The position numbers and the translations under genes are program-made. The notes under the pieces were generated by a model, which was given only the letters and a program-made list of their open reading frames with translations, did not search any database and had not been told where the DNA came from. DNA of 64,000 bases from contig NZ_CP179213.1 of the NCBI RefSeq assembly GCF_051201685.1, positions 186,001 to 250,000 of the forward strand, in the 5' to 3' direction. This document shows, one piece after another, positions 1 through 9,799 of this stretch (positions are counted from its first letter, which is position 1; each line of letters starts with the position of its first letter). The DNA is from Luminiphilus sp051201685. GTDB lineage: Bacteria; Pseudomonadota; Gammaproteobacteria; Pseudomonadales; Halieaceae.

Positions 1-2
1 GT

Positions 3-2051
3 CTCGATTTCAGTGAAGCGCCTCCCGCTAATTACAGTGCTTACACAATTGAAGAGCCAGCTCGGATTGCGATTGATTTCCCAGGAACCAAAAGTGGCCT
101 CGCGCAAAAGCGCTTTTCGTTACCTTTTGGCAATGCCACCGGCGTCTTGGTTCTTGAGGGCGGTGACAAAACCCGCCTCGTGCTGAATCTCGTTAAATTG
201 GTGCCGTATGAGGCGGTTATAAGCGGAAATCAGCTTCTGCTGCAGGTAGGGCAAGACAGCAGTGGAGGGTATACCAAAGCAACGCCGCCAAACGATGTGC
301 TCGAAAGTCAAATGACGCCGGTTATTGAGGCGCGATCGCAACTGACCGATTTGCAGTTCCGTCGAGCCGAGTCTGGAGAAGGACGCCTGATCCTGCAGCT
401 CAGTGATCCCTCTGTTGACGTCAATGTATTTTCTGAGGGTGGGAAAATAAATCTGGAGTTTCTGGCGACGACTGTCCCTGATGGATTGTTGCGGCGTTTT
501 GACGTGACTGACTTCGCAACACCGGTGAATTCAATTGAGGTAACGACAACGGAGAGGGGGACCCGGTTACTGCTGGAGGCGACCGGACTCTACGATTACC
601 TCGCGTATCAGACTGGTGAAGAGTACATACTCAGCGTCAAACCTCTGAGTGAGGGTGAGAAAAAGGCACGCCTGAATGAGTTTACCTATGTAGGTGAGCG
701 CATTTCGCTTAATTTTCAGGACATTGAGGTGCGAGCAGTTCTGCAGCTTATCGCCGATTTTACCGACCTGAACCTTGTGGCCTCAGATACCGTGAGCGGT
801 AACATCACTCTGAGACTACAAAATGTCCCTTGGGATCAGGCACTGGAGCTGGTGCTGAGAACCAAGGGCTTGGACAGTCGCCGCGTCGGCAATGTCCTTA
901 TGGTCGCGCCCGCGGCAGAAATTGCCGAGCGTGAACTGCAAGAAATTGAATCGAATAAGCAAATTGCGGAACTCGCGCCACTGCAATCAGAGTTTATCCG
1001 TATCCGCTACGCAAAAGCTTCTGAGGTAGTGAATCTATTCGAGGCGGGGTCTGAAGAGGGCGGTTCCTTGGTATCTGATCGGGGTTCAGTGGTTGTTGAT
1101 GATCGCACCAACTCAATCATTGTGACCGACACGGCCGCGAAGCTTGCGGAAATACGCGACCTTGTCGAGCGCGTCGATGTACCCATACGTCAGGTCATGA
1201 TTGAGGCTCGTATTGTCATTGCATCAACCAATCTCGATGAGGAGTTGGGTATTGAGTGGGGGGGCGGTTACATCGGTACGGACAGCAGTAATGGCAACAT
1301 TTACTCAGCGTCGGGTAGTCGTGAGCAGGTGGTCAGTTTCAATGAAGATACCGTCGCAGGGGTGACACCCACATTGAACTACCCGGTTCAAGGGAATGGA
1401 CAGCAGGGTGGGGGTCAACAAGGAGGCGACGGTCAGCAACAGCAGCAGGGACTTGGTGCGGCTCTGGTGGATTTGGGTGTGTCTCAAGCAACCAGTGGCT
1501 TTGCGGTGGGCTTTACCTCCAACGACCTATTTCTAACCGCAGAACTGTCAGCCCTGGAGTCTTCGGGACAGGGGGAAATTGTCAGTCAGCCGAAAATTAT
1601 TACTGGCGATAAACAGTTGGCGACGATTAAGTCGGGCAGCGAGATTCCCTATCAGGAGGGGGCGGCTTCAGGTGGGACAAGCGTTTCTTTTAAGGAGGCA
1701 GTGCTTAAGTTGGAGGTAACTCCCAACATCACCCCCGATGATCGCATTCTTCTTGATTTAGTGGTTAACCAAGACTCCCTAGGTGAATTGGTGCCCAGTG
1801 GAACAGGAGGGCTGATTCCCACGATCAACACCACGCAGTTAACGACGCAGGTGTTGGTGGGTAACGGTGAAACGGTGGTCTTGGGCGGTGTATTTCAGAA
1901 TGAAGAAGTTACTTCAATTAGGAAAGTCCCCTTTCTAGGTGATATTCCCTACCTCGGCACGCTCTTTAAAAACACCGCCAGCAAGACCAGCAAGACAGAA
2001 ACGCTAATTTTCATTACGCCGCGGATTCTTTCCGAGGCGCTTCTCGACTGA
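3..2051 (+). CDS. pilQ: Type IV pilus secretin PilQ, 5'-truncated by window edge
   Basis: Outer-membrane secretin through which type IV pili are extruded. The frame is open from the first bases, so the gene starts before the window; about 682 C-terminal residues are visible. The order fits PilQ: an AMIN-like region near the left edge, an STN/N0-type domain around nt 690-880 (LNFQDIEVRAVLQLIADFTD), an N1-type domain around nt 990-1180, then the secretin domain ending in VPFLGDIPYLGTLF and ETLIFITPRIL. A Gly/Gln-rich low-complexity loop lies at about nt 1395-1455, inside the secretin region. An internal TTG at 147 could be mistaken for a start, but homology continues upstream of it. The stop is 4 nt before aroK, so cotranscription is likely. 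The family call is firm. Confidence 0.95.
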   Translation, partial: LDFSEAPPANYSAYTIEEPARIAIDFPGTKSGLAQKRFSLPFGNATGVLVLEGGDKTRLVLNLVKLVPYEAVISGNQLLLQVGQDSSGGYTKATPPNDVLESQMTPVIEARSQLTDLQFRRAESGEGRLILQLSDPSVDVNVFSEGGKINLEFLATTVPDGLLRRFDVTDFATPVNSIEVTTTERGTRLLLEATGLYDYLAYQTGEEYILSVKPLSEGEKKARLNEFTYVGERISLNFQDIEVRAVLQLIADFTDLNLVASDTVSGNITLRLQNVPWDQALELVLRTKGLDSRRVGNVLMVAPAAEIAERELQEIESNKQIAELAPLQSEFIRIRYAKASEVVNLFEAGSEEGGSLVSDRGSVVVDDRTNSIIVTDTAAKLAEIRDLVERVDVPIRQVMIEARIVIASTNLDEELGIEWGGGYIGTDSSNGNIYSASGSREQVVSFNEDTVAGVTPTLNYPVQGNGQQGGGQQGGDGQQQQQGLGAALVDLGVSQATSGFAVGFTSNDLFLTAELSALESSGQGEIVSQPKIITGDKQLATIKSGSEIPYQEGAASGGTSVSFKEAVLKLEVTPNITPDDRILLDLVVNQDSLGELVPSGTGGLIPTINTTQLTTQVLVGNGETVVLGGVFQNEEVTSIRKVPFLGDIPYLGTLFKNTASKTSKTETLIFITPRILSEALLD

Positions 2052-2055
2052 CCCT

Positions 2056-2592
2056 GTGACCTCCTGTGCCCGAGTATTTTTGGTGGGCCCTATGGGGGCC
2101 GGAAAATCCACGGTGGGGCGGGCGTTAGCCCAGTTACTGGATTTTGAGTTTTTTGACTCCGATACAGAGATCGAACAGCGAACTGGAGCTGATATACCTT
2201 GGATATTCGAAATAGAAGGTGAATCGGGTTTTCGCGACCGAGAAGCCAAGGTGCTAGAAGATATATCATCTAAGGGCGCCATCGTAATGGCCACAGGTGG
2301 CGGTGCCATATTGAGAGAGGAGAACCGTCGTGTTTTGAGTGAACGTGGCTTCGTGGTGTATCTGGAGGCCACGCTGCGCGAGCAAGTCAGGCGTACGAGT
2401 AAAGACCAGAAACGGCCGTTGCTCGCAGGGCAGGATAGGCGGCGTGTTTTGACCGACCTAATGGCCACAAGAGAGCCCCTCTACAAAGAGATTGCCAATC
2501 TCACGCTGCCAACAGCCAAACAAAATGCGCGGCAGCTAGCGGAGCAGATTGTTTCTGCTTTGGGTGAGCCAATATCAGATTCTCGATCCTGA
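2056..2592 (+). CDS. aroK: Shikimate kinase AroK
   Basis: Phosphorylates shikimate at the 3-hydroxyl with ATP, the fifth step of the chorismate pathway in the cytoplasm. The protein has 178 residues, a normal length. The Walker A motif GPMGAGKST is at residues 11-19, the shikimate-binding acidic motif SDTEIE at about 34, and the glycine motif ATGGGAIL at about 80; the LID region contains RPLL. The start is GTG at 2056, only 4 nt after the pilQ stop and without a clear ribosome site, so translation is probably coupled. It sits in the standard pilQ-aroK-aroB order. A second, divergent shikimate-kinase-like gene lies at 35072-35587; this one is the likely housekeeping copy. Confidence 0.95.
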   Translation: MTSCARVFLVGPMGAGKSTVGRALAQLLDFEFFDSDTEIEQRTGADIPWIFEIEGESGFRDREAKVLEDISSKGAIVMATGGGAILREENRRVLSERGFVVYLEATLREQVRRTSKDQKRPLLAGQDRRRVLTDLMATREPLYKEIANLTLPTAKQNARQLAEQIVSALGEPISDSRS

Positions 2593-2658
2593 GACGATCA
2601 GGCAAAGATCAGTTCCGATAACTAATTTTGATGCACGGTTTTCACGAGTCACTCGATT

Positions 2659-3753
2659 ATGTCCAAGCCAATTTATAGTCTTCAGGTCGATTTGCACGCT
2701 AGCGCTATTGATCGCAGCTACCCAATTATCATTGGTCACGGCTGCCTGGGTGACGGTGATCGCTTTTCAGAGTTGCTAGGGGACGCTCCAGTGGTCTTGG
2801 TGAGTAACGATACGGTTGCCCCGTTGTATATGGCACGGGTTCGGGCAGCTTTGGGTAAGATGCGGAGGGTCACTGAGGTAATTTTGCCTGACGGAGAAGA
2901 CCAAAAGCATCTCATGAGCGCCGAAACTATTTGGCAGCAAGCCCTTAGGGATCATCATGAACGCCGTAGTATCTTTATCGCGCTAGGTGGCGGCGTTATT
3001 GGCGACTTGACTGGTTATGGCGCAGCGTGTTTTTTGCGGGGAGTCGAATTCATTCAGTTGCCAACAACACTGCTGGCCCAGGTCGACTCTTCAGTGGGCG
3101 GCAAAACAGCGGTCAACCACCCACTAGGCAAAAATATGATAGGTGCTTTTCATCAGCCTAAGGCGGTTCTGATTGATCTCGATTCTTTGCAGACACTCCC
3201 TGATCGCGAGTTTGCCGCAGGTATTGCTGAAACGATCAAATACGGCTGCATTTGGGACCCTGCGTTCTTTAATTGGCTACTGCAGCAAAGCGATGCGCTG
3301 CGTAGCCGAAGCAATGAGGTCCTGGCTGAAGCTATCCAGCGAAGCTGTGCGATAAAGGCTGAGGTTGTTTCCCAGGACGAGCGGGAGGGTGGGCTGCGGG
3401 CCATTCTCAACTTTGGCCACACCTTTGCCCATGCGATTGAGCAAACAATGGGTTACGGCGCTTGGTTACATGGGGAGGCTGTCGCTTGCGGCATGGTCAT
3501 GGCCGCTAAAATCTCCGCTGCGAGGGACCAGATTTCTGGTGAAACCGTCGCCCAGCTGGCGCAATTCCTTACGAGTTTTGGCCTGCCCGTCGAACCACCG
3601 AAAGAGATGTCGCCAGAGGGTTTCCTCGCGGTTATGGCTGGGGATAAAAAAGTCGATCGAGGCAAAATTCGTTATATTTTACTTCAAAGGTTGGGTGAGG
3701 CCTGTTTGGTTGATGATGTGACTATTGAGGAAATTGCCCAAGCCATGGAGTAA
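2659..3753 (+). CDS. aroB: 3-dehydroquinate synthase AroB
   Basis: Converts DAHP to 3-dehydroquinate, the second step of the shikimate pathway, using NAD and a divalent metal. The 364-residue length is typical. Visible family motifs are ALGGGVIGDLTGYGAA, the block QVDSSVGGKTAVNHPLGKN and the metal-binding histidine segments FGHTFAHAIE and LHGEAVACGM. The ATG at 2659 is 66 nt after aroK and lacks a strong Shine-Dalgarno sequence. In many relatives a SPOR-domain damX gene follows; here 125 nt without a gene lead directly to gltB. Confidence 0.96.
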   Translation: MSKPIYSLQVDLHASAIDRSYPIIIGHGCLGDGDRFSELLGDAPVVLVSNDTVAPLYMARVRAALGKMRRVTEVILPDGEDQKHLMSAETIWQQALRDHHERRSIFIALGGGVIGDLTGYGAACFLRGVEFIQLPTTLLAQVDSSVGGKTAVNHPLGKNMIGAFHQPKAVLIDLDSLQTLPDREFAAGIAETIKYGCIWDPAFFNWLLQQSDALRSRSNEVLAEAIQRSCAIKAEVVSQDEREGGLRAILNFGHTFAHAIEQTMGYGAWLHGEAVACGMVMAAKISAARDQISGETVAQLAQFLTSFGLPVEPPKEMSPEGFLAVMAGDKKVDRGKIRYILLQRLGEACLVDDVTIEEIAQAME

Positions 3754-3878
3754 AGGCCCTCAACAACAGAATTGTTCCGCCGTTCCTACATGTGTAAAAT
3801 ACCCAGCCTTTTGCCTTGACCCTGACGGGCGGGCTTGTTTCCGGTTTAAATTGCCGACCTATTTGAGTGTGAGTATTT

Positions 3879-6800
3879 ATGACCCCTACTGATTTTGCGG
3901 GTGTCGCGCCAGTCTCGACCGACCTGCAGGGCCTCTACCGCCCTGAGGAATTCCGGGACAACTGTGGTTTTGGTCTGATCGCCCACATCAAAGGTCAGCC
4001 CAGCCATCGCTTATTAGAAACGGCTATTGAGTCTTTAACCTGTATGACTCACCGAGGCGGTATTGCGGCGGATGGTAAGACGGGTGATGGCTGCGGCTTG
4101 CTGCTGCAGATGCCGGACAGTTTTATGCGCGCCGAGGCACAAGCTCATTTTGCCAAGGACTTAGGTCAACATTACGCGGTCGGAATGATTTTCATGGGTG
4201 CTGAGCCCGCAGCACAGCAAGCCTCAAAGGCGGCGCTAGAGAGCGCTTTAGCCGGCAACGAGCTCGCGGTTATAGGCTGGCGTGAGGTGCCCCTCAATCC
4301 AGAGGTTTGTGGTGAGATTGCCCTTGATCAGCTGCCACATATCGAGCAAGTGTTTATTGACGCAGAAAAGCTTGATCATGCGCAGGTCACTGCACGCTTA
4401 TTTATGGCGAGGCGTCAGGCCGAAATTGCCATGGTCGACGACCCGGATTTTTACATTTGCAGCCTTTCTGATCAGGTGGTCTCCTACAAAGGGTTGGTGA
4501 TGCCCGAGGATCTGGCGCGTTTTTACCCAGATCTTAATGATGACCGGCTGCAAACTGCGATCTGCGTTTTTCACCAACGCTTCTCAACCAATACTTTGCC
4601 CCGATGGCCATTGGCTCAGCCATTTAGAATGTTGGCCCACAACGGAGAAATCAACACGATAGAGGGCAACCGTAGTTGGTCTCGTGCCAGAACTTCAAAA
4701 CTGGCGTCGCCTCTGCTGCCAGAACTTCAAAGCGTTATTCCTTTGGTCAACACAGCGGGCTCTGACTCTTCGAGCCTCGATAATATGTTGGAGTTGCTGA
4801 CCACCGGTGGTGTCGAGCTGCCTCGTGCATTGCGCATGTTGATCCCCCCTGCCTGGCAAAACATTGAAGGAATGGACCCAGACCTCAAAGCGTTTTATCA
4901 ATACCAGGCTATGCACATGGAGCCCTGGGACGGTCCTGCGGGAATCGTACTCACTGACGGACGCTACGCATGCTGTCTTTTGGACCGTAACGGATTGAGG
5001 CCCGCGCGCTGGGTGACCACTACCGATGGTTTTATAACGCTGGCTTCCGAAGTTGGCACACACGGTTACTCAACCGCCGATGTCATTGCCAAGGGGCGCG
5101 TTGGGCCCGGGCAGATGCTGGTCGTAGACACTCAGGAAGGTAAGGTGCTCCACACCGATGATATCGACAATATGCTCAAGTCGCGCCACCCTTATAAGCG
5201 CTGGTTGCGAGACAACGCGCGATATATTGAAGGAAGCTTTGATGGAGAATCAGCTCCGGGTATTCCTGAGTCTGAACTAGACACCTATCAAAAAATGTTT
5301 CAGGTGAGCTTTGAAGAGCGTGATCAGGTTTTGCGGCCACTGGCAGAGTCGGGCAATGAGGCGGTGGGCTCCATGGGAGACGATACGCCACTGGCAGTTC
5401 TATCCGCTAGGGACCGTTCGATCTACGACTACTTCCGGCAAAAATTTGCGCAAGTTACTAACCCGCCAATAGACCCACTTCGTGAATCTATTGTGATGTC
5501 CCTTGAGGTCGATTTGGGGGGCGAGGGCAATATATTTGACGAAATTGAGGGGCATGCTTATCGGGTAAGCCTTACGTCACCGGTTCTGTCCCAAGGAAAG
5601 TTCAACACGCTGTTGAATATTGAGGACGAGAAACTAAAGATCGCTGATATCGACGCCACTTATGACCCTGAAAATGGCGACTTAAGATCTGCGGTTGAGG
5701 GACTATGCTTGACGGCTGAGGCGGCGGTTCGCGGTGGCGCTACGCTATTGATTTTATCGGATCGGCAGATTGGCGACAGTCGACTTCCAATTCACAGTCT
5801 GTTGGCAACGGGTGCAGTTCATCACCACCTCATTCGTTCAGGTCTTCGAGCGGATGCTAACCTGATCGTAGAGAGCGGTAGTGCGCGAGATTCGCATCAC
5901 TTTGCCTGCCTACTGGGATTTGGCGCTACCGCGGTTTATCCCTATCTGGCCTACAGTATTCTCGAAGGCCAATTGCGCTCAGGAGAACTGTTAGGGGATC
6001 CCACGCGCTGTTATAAAAACTACCGCAAAGGGATCAACAAGGGTTTATTGAAGATTATGTCCAAAATGGGCATTTCAGCGGTCAACTCCTATCGCGGTGC
6101 TCAGCTTTTTGAGGCCGTAGGCCTAGACAAAGAAATTGTCGATGTCTGCTTTACTGGCGTTGCTTCCCGAATAGCGGGAGCGGGTTTTGGTGAGTTGGAA
6201 CGCGATCTCTGGCAAGTGGCCGCGAAAGCTCGGTCGCGGCGTAAGACGCTGGATCAGGGGGGGTTACTAAAATACGTTCATGGCGGCGAGTATCACGCCT
6301 TCAACCCCGACGTCGTGATGACACTGCAGCAAGCTGTGGCGACGGGTGACTATGCCGACTATCAACGCTATGCCCAGTATTGTACAGATCGCCCGGTTGC
6401 TGCGCTTCGCGACCTGTTGGACCTAGATTTATCAGGTGAGCCTGTCGCTATAGATGAGGTTGAGCCAATAGAGTCTATTTTAAAGCGCTTTGATTCAGCC
6501 GGCATGTCTTTGGGCGCCCTGTCCCCTGAGGCTCACGAGTCTCTGGCGATGGGCATGAACCATGTGGGGGCCCGGTCAAACAGCGGGGAGGGTGGAGAGG
6601 ATCCTGCACGCTTTGGTACCAATCGCGTCTCTAAAATTAAGCAAATAGCGTCAGGTCGATTTGGCGTGACGCCTCATTATTTGGTCAACGCAGAGGTATT
6701 GCAGATTAAGGTGGCTCAGGGTGCTAAGCCCGGTGAGGGGGGCCAGCTACCCGGTGGTAAAGTCAACGACTTGATCGCCCGGTTGCGTTACTCGGTGCCA

Positions 6801-8363
6801 GGTGTGACATTGATATCCCCGCCGCCTCACCACGATATTTATTCTATCGAGGATTTAGCGCAGCTGATTTTTGACCTTAAGCAGGTCAATCCCACGGCAC
6901 TAGTTTCGGTGAAGTTGGTCTCAGAGCCAGGGGTTGGCACGATTGCAGCAGGCGTTGCCAAAGCCTACGCAGATCTGATTACGATTTCTGGTTATGACGG
7001 TGGTACCGCAGCGAGTCCGCTGACATCGATTCGTCATGCTGGGTCTCCTTGGGAGCTTGGGCTTGCTGAAGTGCACCAGACCCTTCGTGGCAACCGTTTG
7101 CGCGGTAAAATCCGGGTTCAGGCCGATGGTGGAATGAAGACCGGTCTGGATGTTATCAAGGCCGCCATCCTTGGGGCCGAGAGCTTTGGTTTTGGCACCG
7201 CACCTATGGTGGCAATGGGCTGTAAGTATTTACGCATCTGCCATCTCAACAACTGCGCTACCGGTGTTGCTACACAAAATGCGGTGCTGCGTGAAGAGCA
7301 CTTTAATGGCGATGCGGAACGGGTCATTAACTTTTTTAATTTCGTTGCTCGAGAAACCAGGGAGTGGCTGGCAAAGCTGGGAGTTTGTCGACTCGAGGAT
7401 TTGATTGGGCGCACCGACTTGTTGAAGCGTTTGCCCGGGAAAACTGACAAGCAGGCTCGATTAGATCTAGGTCCCATTGTCTGGGTAGATCCTGATGCGG
7501 CTGATCAACCCCAGTTCTGTGAAGTGACCAGCAATGATCCGTTTGATCGTGCCGAGATGGCCGAGCGCATGGTTGCTGACATGCTGTCTGCTATTGAGAG
7601 CAAAACTGGTGGCGAGTTTCATTACAGCATTACCAATTGCGACCGATCTATTGGTGCACGGATTTCCGGGGAAATCGCACGCCGCTATGGCAATACCGAT
7701 TTCGATTCGACTCCTCTTGAGATTCGATTAACCGGCACTGCAGGACAGAGCTTCGGTGTTTGGAACGCCGGCGGTGTGCACATGTATTTAGAGGGTGATT
7801 GCAACGATTATGTGGGCAAGGGCATGGCAGCCGGCAAGCTGGTTGTGTACCCGCCCCGAGATTCAGTTTTTGCTAGCCAGGATACCTCGATCATCGGAAA
7901 TACCTGCTTGTACGGTGCTACCGGTGGTAAGTTGTTTGCAGCAGGCGTCGCTGGTGAACGTTTTGGCGTTAGAAATTCAGGCGCATTCGCCGTCATCGAA
8001 GGTGCAGGCGATCATTGCTGCGAGTACATGACCGGTGGCTGTATTACGGTATTAGGTCCCACCGGCGTCAATTTTGGCGCTGGAATGACGGGCGGTTTTG
8101 CTTACGTATTAGACCAAGACCGTAGCTTTATTGACCGCATCAATAGTGAGCTGGTCGAGGTTCATCGGGTCAGCAGTGAGGCCATGGAAGCCTACAGGCA
8201 TTACCTGCGTGACAATATTCGGGAGTTCGTGGCTGAAACCCAGTCGGACTGGGGTCAACACATACTCGATAATTTTGAAGACTACGTGGGCAAATTTTGG
8301 CTCGTGACACCCAAGGCTGCTGATTTTGAAAAACTATTATCACGTTTACGAGACACGGACTAA
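3879..8363 (+). CDS. gltB: Glutamate synthase (NADPH) large subunit GltB
   Basis: Alpha subunit of glutamate synthase: it hydrolyses glutamine and transfers the ammonia to 2-oxoglutarate on an FMN/3Fe-4S enzyme, giving two glutamates. The protein has 1494 residues, full length. The class II glutamine amidotransferase nucleophile is Cys29 in DNCGFG, implying a propeptide of about 28 residues is removed. The iron-sulfur ligands are Cys1115, Cys1121 and Cys1126 in CKYLRICHLNNCATG. The C-terminus carries the GXGXG beta-helix domain. gltD follows after 11 nt with a strong ribosome site, so the two subunits are made together. Confidence 0.97.
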   Translation: MTPTDFAGVAPVSTDLQGLYRPEEFRDNCGFGLIAHIKGQPSHRLLETAIESLTCMTHRGGIAADGKTGDGCGLLLQMPDSFMRAEAQAHFAKDLGQHYAVGMIFMGAEPAAQQASKAALESALAGNELAVIGWREVPLNPEVCGEIALDQLPHIEQVFIDAEKLDHAQVTARLFMARRQAEIAMVDDPDFYICSLSDQVVSYKGLVMPEDLARFYPDLNDDRLQTAICVFHQRFSTNTLPRWPLAQPFRMLAHNGEINTIEGNRSWSRARTSKLASPLLPELQSVIPLVNTAGSDSSSLDNMLELLTTGGVELPRALRMLIPPAWQNIEGMDPDLKAFYQYQAMHMEPWDGPAGIVLTDGRYACCLLDRNGLRPARWVTTTDGFITLASEVGTHGYSTADVIAKGRVGPGQMLVVDTQEGKVLHTDDIDNMLKSRHPYKRWLRDNARYIEGSFDGESAPGIPESELDTYQKMFQVSFEERDQVLRPLAESGNEAVGSMGDDTPLAVLSARDRSIYDYFRQKFAQVTNPPIDPLRESIVMSLEVDLGGEGNIFDEIEGHAYRVSLTSPVLSQGKFNTLLNIEDEKLKIADIDATYDPENGDLRSAVEGLCLTAEAAVRGGATLLILSDRQIGDSRLPIHSLLATGAVHHHLIRSGLRADANLIVESGSARDSHHFACLLGFGATAVYPYLAYSILEGQLRSGELLGDPTRCYKNYRKGINKGLLKIMSKMGISAVNSYRGAQLFEAVGLDKEIVDVCFTGVASRIAGAGFGELERDLWQVAAKARSRRKTLDQGGLLKYVHGGEYHAFNPDVVMTLQQAVATGDYADYQRYAQYCTDRPVAALRDLLDLDLSGEPVAIDEVEPIESILKRFDSAGMSLGALSPEAHESLAMGMNHVGARSNSGEGGEDPARFGTNRVSKIKQIASGRFGVTPHYLVNAEVLQIKVAQGAKPGEGGQLPGGKVNDLIARLRYSVPGVTLISPPPHHDIYSIEDLAQLIFDLKQVNPTALVSVKLVSEPGVGTIAAGVAKAYADLITISGYDGGTAASPLTSIRHAGSPWELGLAEVHQTLRGNRLRGKIRVQADGGMKTGLDVIKAAILGAESFGFGTAPMVAMGCKYLRICHLNNCATGVATQNAVLREEHFNGDAERVINFFNFVARETREWLAKLGVCRLEDLIGRTDLLKRLPGKTDKQARLDLGPIVWVDPDAADQPQFCEVTSNDPFDRAEMAERMVADMLSAIESKTGGEFHYSITNCDRSIGARISGEIARRYGNTDFDSTPLEIRLTGTAGQSFGVWNAGGVHMYLEGDCNDYVGKGMAAGKLVVYPPRDSVFASQDTSIIGNTCLYGATGGKLFAAGVAGERFGVRNSGAFAVIEGAGDHCCEYMTGGCITVLGPTGVNFGAGMTGGFAYVLDQDRSFIDRINSELVEVHRVSSEAMEAYRHYLRDNIREFVAETQSDWGQHILDNFEDYVGKFWLVTPKAADFEKLLSRLRDTD

Positions 8364-8374
8364 GGGGGAGCGCT

Positions 8375-9796
8375 ATGAGTGATCGACTTGCCAACAACTT
8401 CCAGTTTCTTGACGTGCGCCGCGAGGACCCGCCCAAGAAAGATATGGAGACTCGCACCGAGGCCTTTGTCGAAATTTACGATGCCTTCGATGCCGGGGAG
8501 GCTGCTGAACAATCACACCGCTGCCTCTCTTGCGGCAATCCCTATTGCGAATGGAAATGCCCAGTACACAACTTTATTCCTGATTGGTTAAAGCTACTCT
8601 CTGATGGCAATTTGTTTGAGGCGGCAGAACTCAGCCATCAGACAAACACACTACCGGAGGTTTGTGGGCGAGTTTGTCCACAAGACCGTCTTTGTGAGGG
8701 TGCTTGCACGCTCAATGAAGGCTTTGGTGCAGTGACCATTGGCAATGCAGAAAAGTACATCACCGATACGGCTCTCGCGATGGGATGGCGCCCTGACTTG
8801 TCAGATGTCATACCTACGGGTAAATCAGTTGCTATTATTGGTGCGGGACCGGCGGGTTTGGGTTGTGCCGACATTCTGGCACGTAACGGTGTCAAAGCTG
8901 TGGTTTACGATCTCTACCCCGAGATTGGTGGATTACTGACTTTCGGCATACCTCAGTTTAAGCTCGAAAAACAGGTTATGGAGCGGCGCCGGGAAGTGTT
9001 CGAAGGCATGGGTATTGAGTTTAAGCTGAACACGGAAATTGGTGTAGATGTTGAAATTGACACCTTAATGGCTGAGCACGACGCGGTGTTCCTGGGTATG
9101 GGCACCTACAAAGCTATGGAAGGGAAGTTTCCGGGTGAAGACCTGCCTGGCGTCCACAAAGCCCTCGATTACCTCATCGGTAACGTCAACGAAAAAATGG
9201 GTTATCCCCAGAACCCCAATAATTTTATTGACCTGTTCGACAAGACGGTCGTAGTGCTTGGCGGTGGTGACACCGCAATGGACTGTGTTCGCACAGCCGT
9301 CCGTCAACAAGCCGATAAGGTCTACTGCGTCTATCGCCGGGATGAGGTCAATATGCCGGGGTCACGACGGGAAGTACAAAACGCCAAAGAAGAAGGCGTC
9401 GAATTTTTATTCAACCGCCAGCCCACAGAAGTTATGGAGTACTTTGGCGAGGCTATTGGCATCAAGGTTGTGGAGACTCGCTTGGGGGAACCCGATGCTG
9501 ACGGGCGTCGACGCCCCGAGAGTGTCCCGGGCAGTGAAACGGTCATTCAGGCCGATGCAATTATTATGGCCTTTGGCTTTCAGCCGAGCCCTGCGGACTG
9601 GTTCGAAGGGCAAGGAGTGGCCGTTAACGACTGGGATGCCGTTGTCGCCCCGGAAGAGCAGGTCTTCAAATTTCAAACTGCGAACCCCAAAATTTTCGCC
9701 GGAGGTGATATGGTTCGCGGCTCAGACTTAGTGGTCACGGCGATTTGGGAAGGACGTCAGGCTGCTGAGGGAATTCTCGACTACTTGGGCGTTTAA
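8375..9796 (+). CDS. gltD: Glutamate synthase small subunit GltD
   Basis: Beta subunit of glutamate synthase: it oxidises NADPH on FAD and passes electrons through 4Fe-4S clusters to GltB. The protein has 473 residues. Two N-terminal cysteine groups are visible: Cys50, 53, 58 and 62 (CLSCGNPYCEWKC) and Cys97, 101, 107 and 111. The FAD motif GAGPAGLG is near residue 155 and the NADPH motif GGGDTAMD near residue 295. The ATG at 8375 is preceded by GGGGGAG at good spacing. hemE starts 3 nt after the stop. Confidence 0.97.
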   Translation: MSDRLANNFQFLDVRREDPPKKDMETRTEAFVEIYDAFDAGEAAEQSHRCLSCGNPYCEWKCPVHNFIPDWLKLLSDGNLFEAAELSHQTNTLPEVCGRVCPQDRLCEGACTLNEGFGAVTIGNAEKYITDTALAMGWRPDLSDVIPTGKSVAIIGAGPAGLGCADILARNGVKAVVYDLYPEIGGLLTFGIPQFKLEKQVMERRREVFEGMGIEFKLNTEIGVDVEIDTLMAEHDAVFLGMGTYKAMEGKFPGEDLPGVHKALDYLIGNVNEKMGYPQNPNNFIDLFDKTVVVLGGGDTAMDCVRTAVRQQADKVYCVYRRDEVNMPGSRREVQNAKEEGVEFLFNRQPTEVMEYFGEAIGIKVVETRLGEPDADGRRRPESVPGSETVIQADAIIMAFGFQPSPADWFEGQGVAVNDWDAVVAPEEQVFKFQTANPKIFAGGDMVRGSDLVVTAIWEGRQAAEGILDYLGV

Positions 9797-9799
9797 TCT

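Noticed and set aside
4695..5063. Antisense frame inside gltB
   Set aside because: It is a shadow of a strongly conserved gene with no independent signals.
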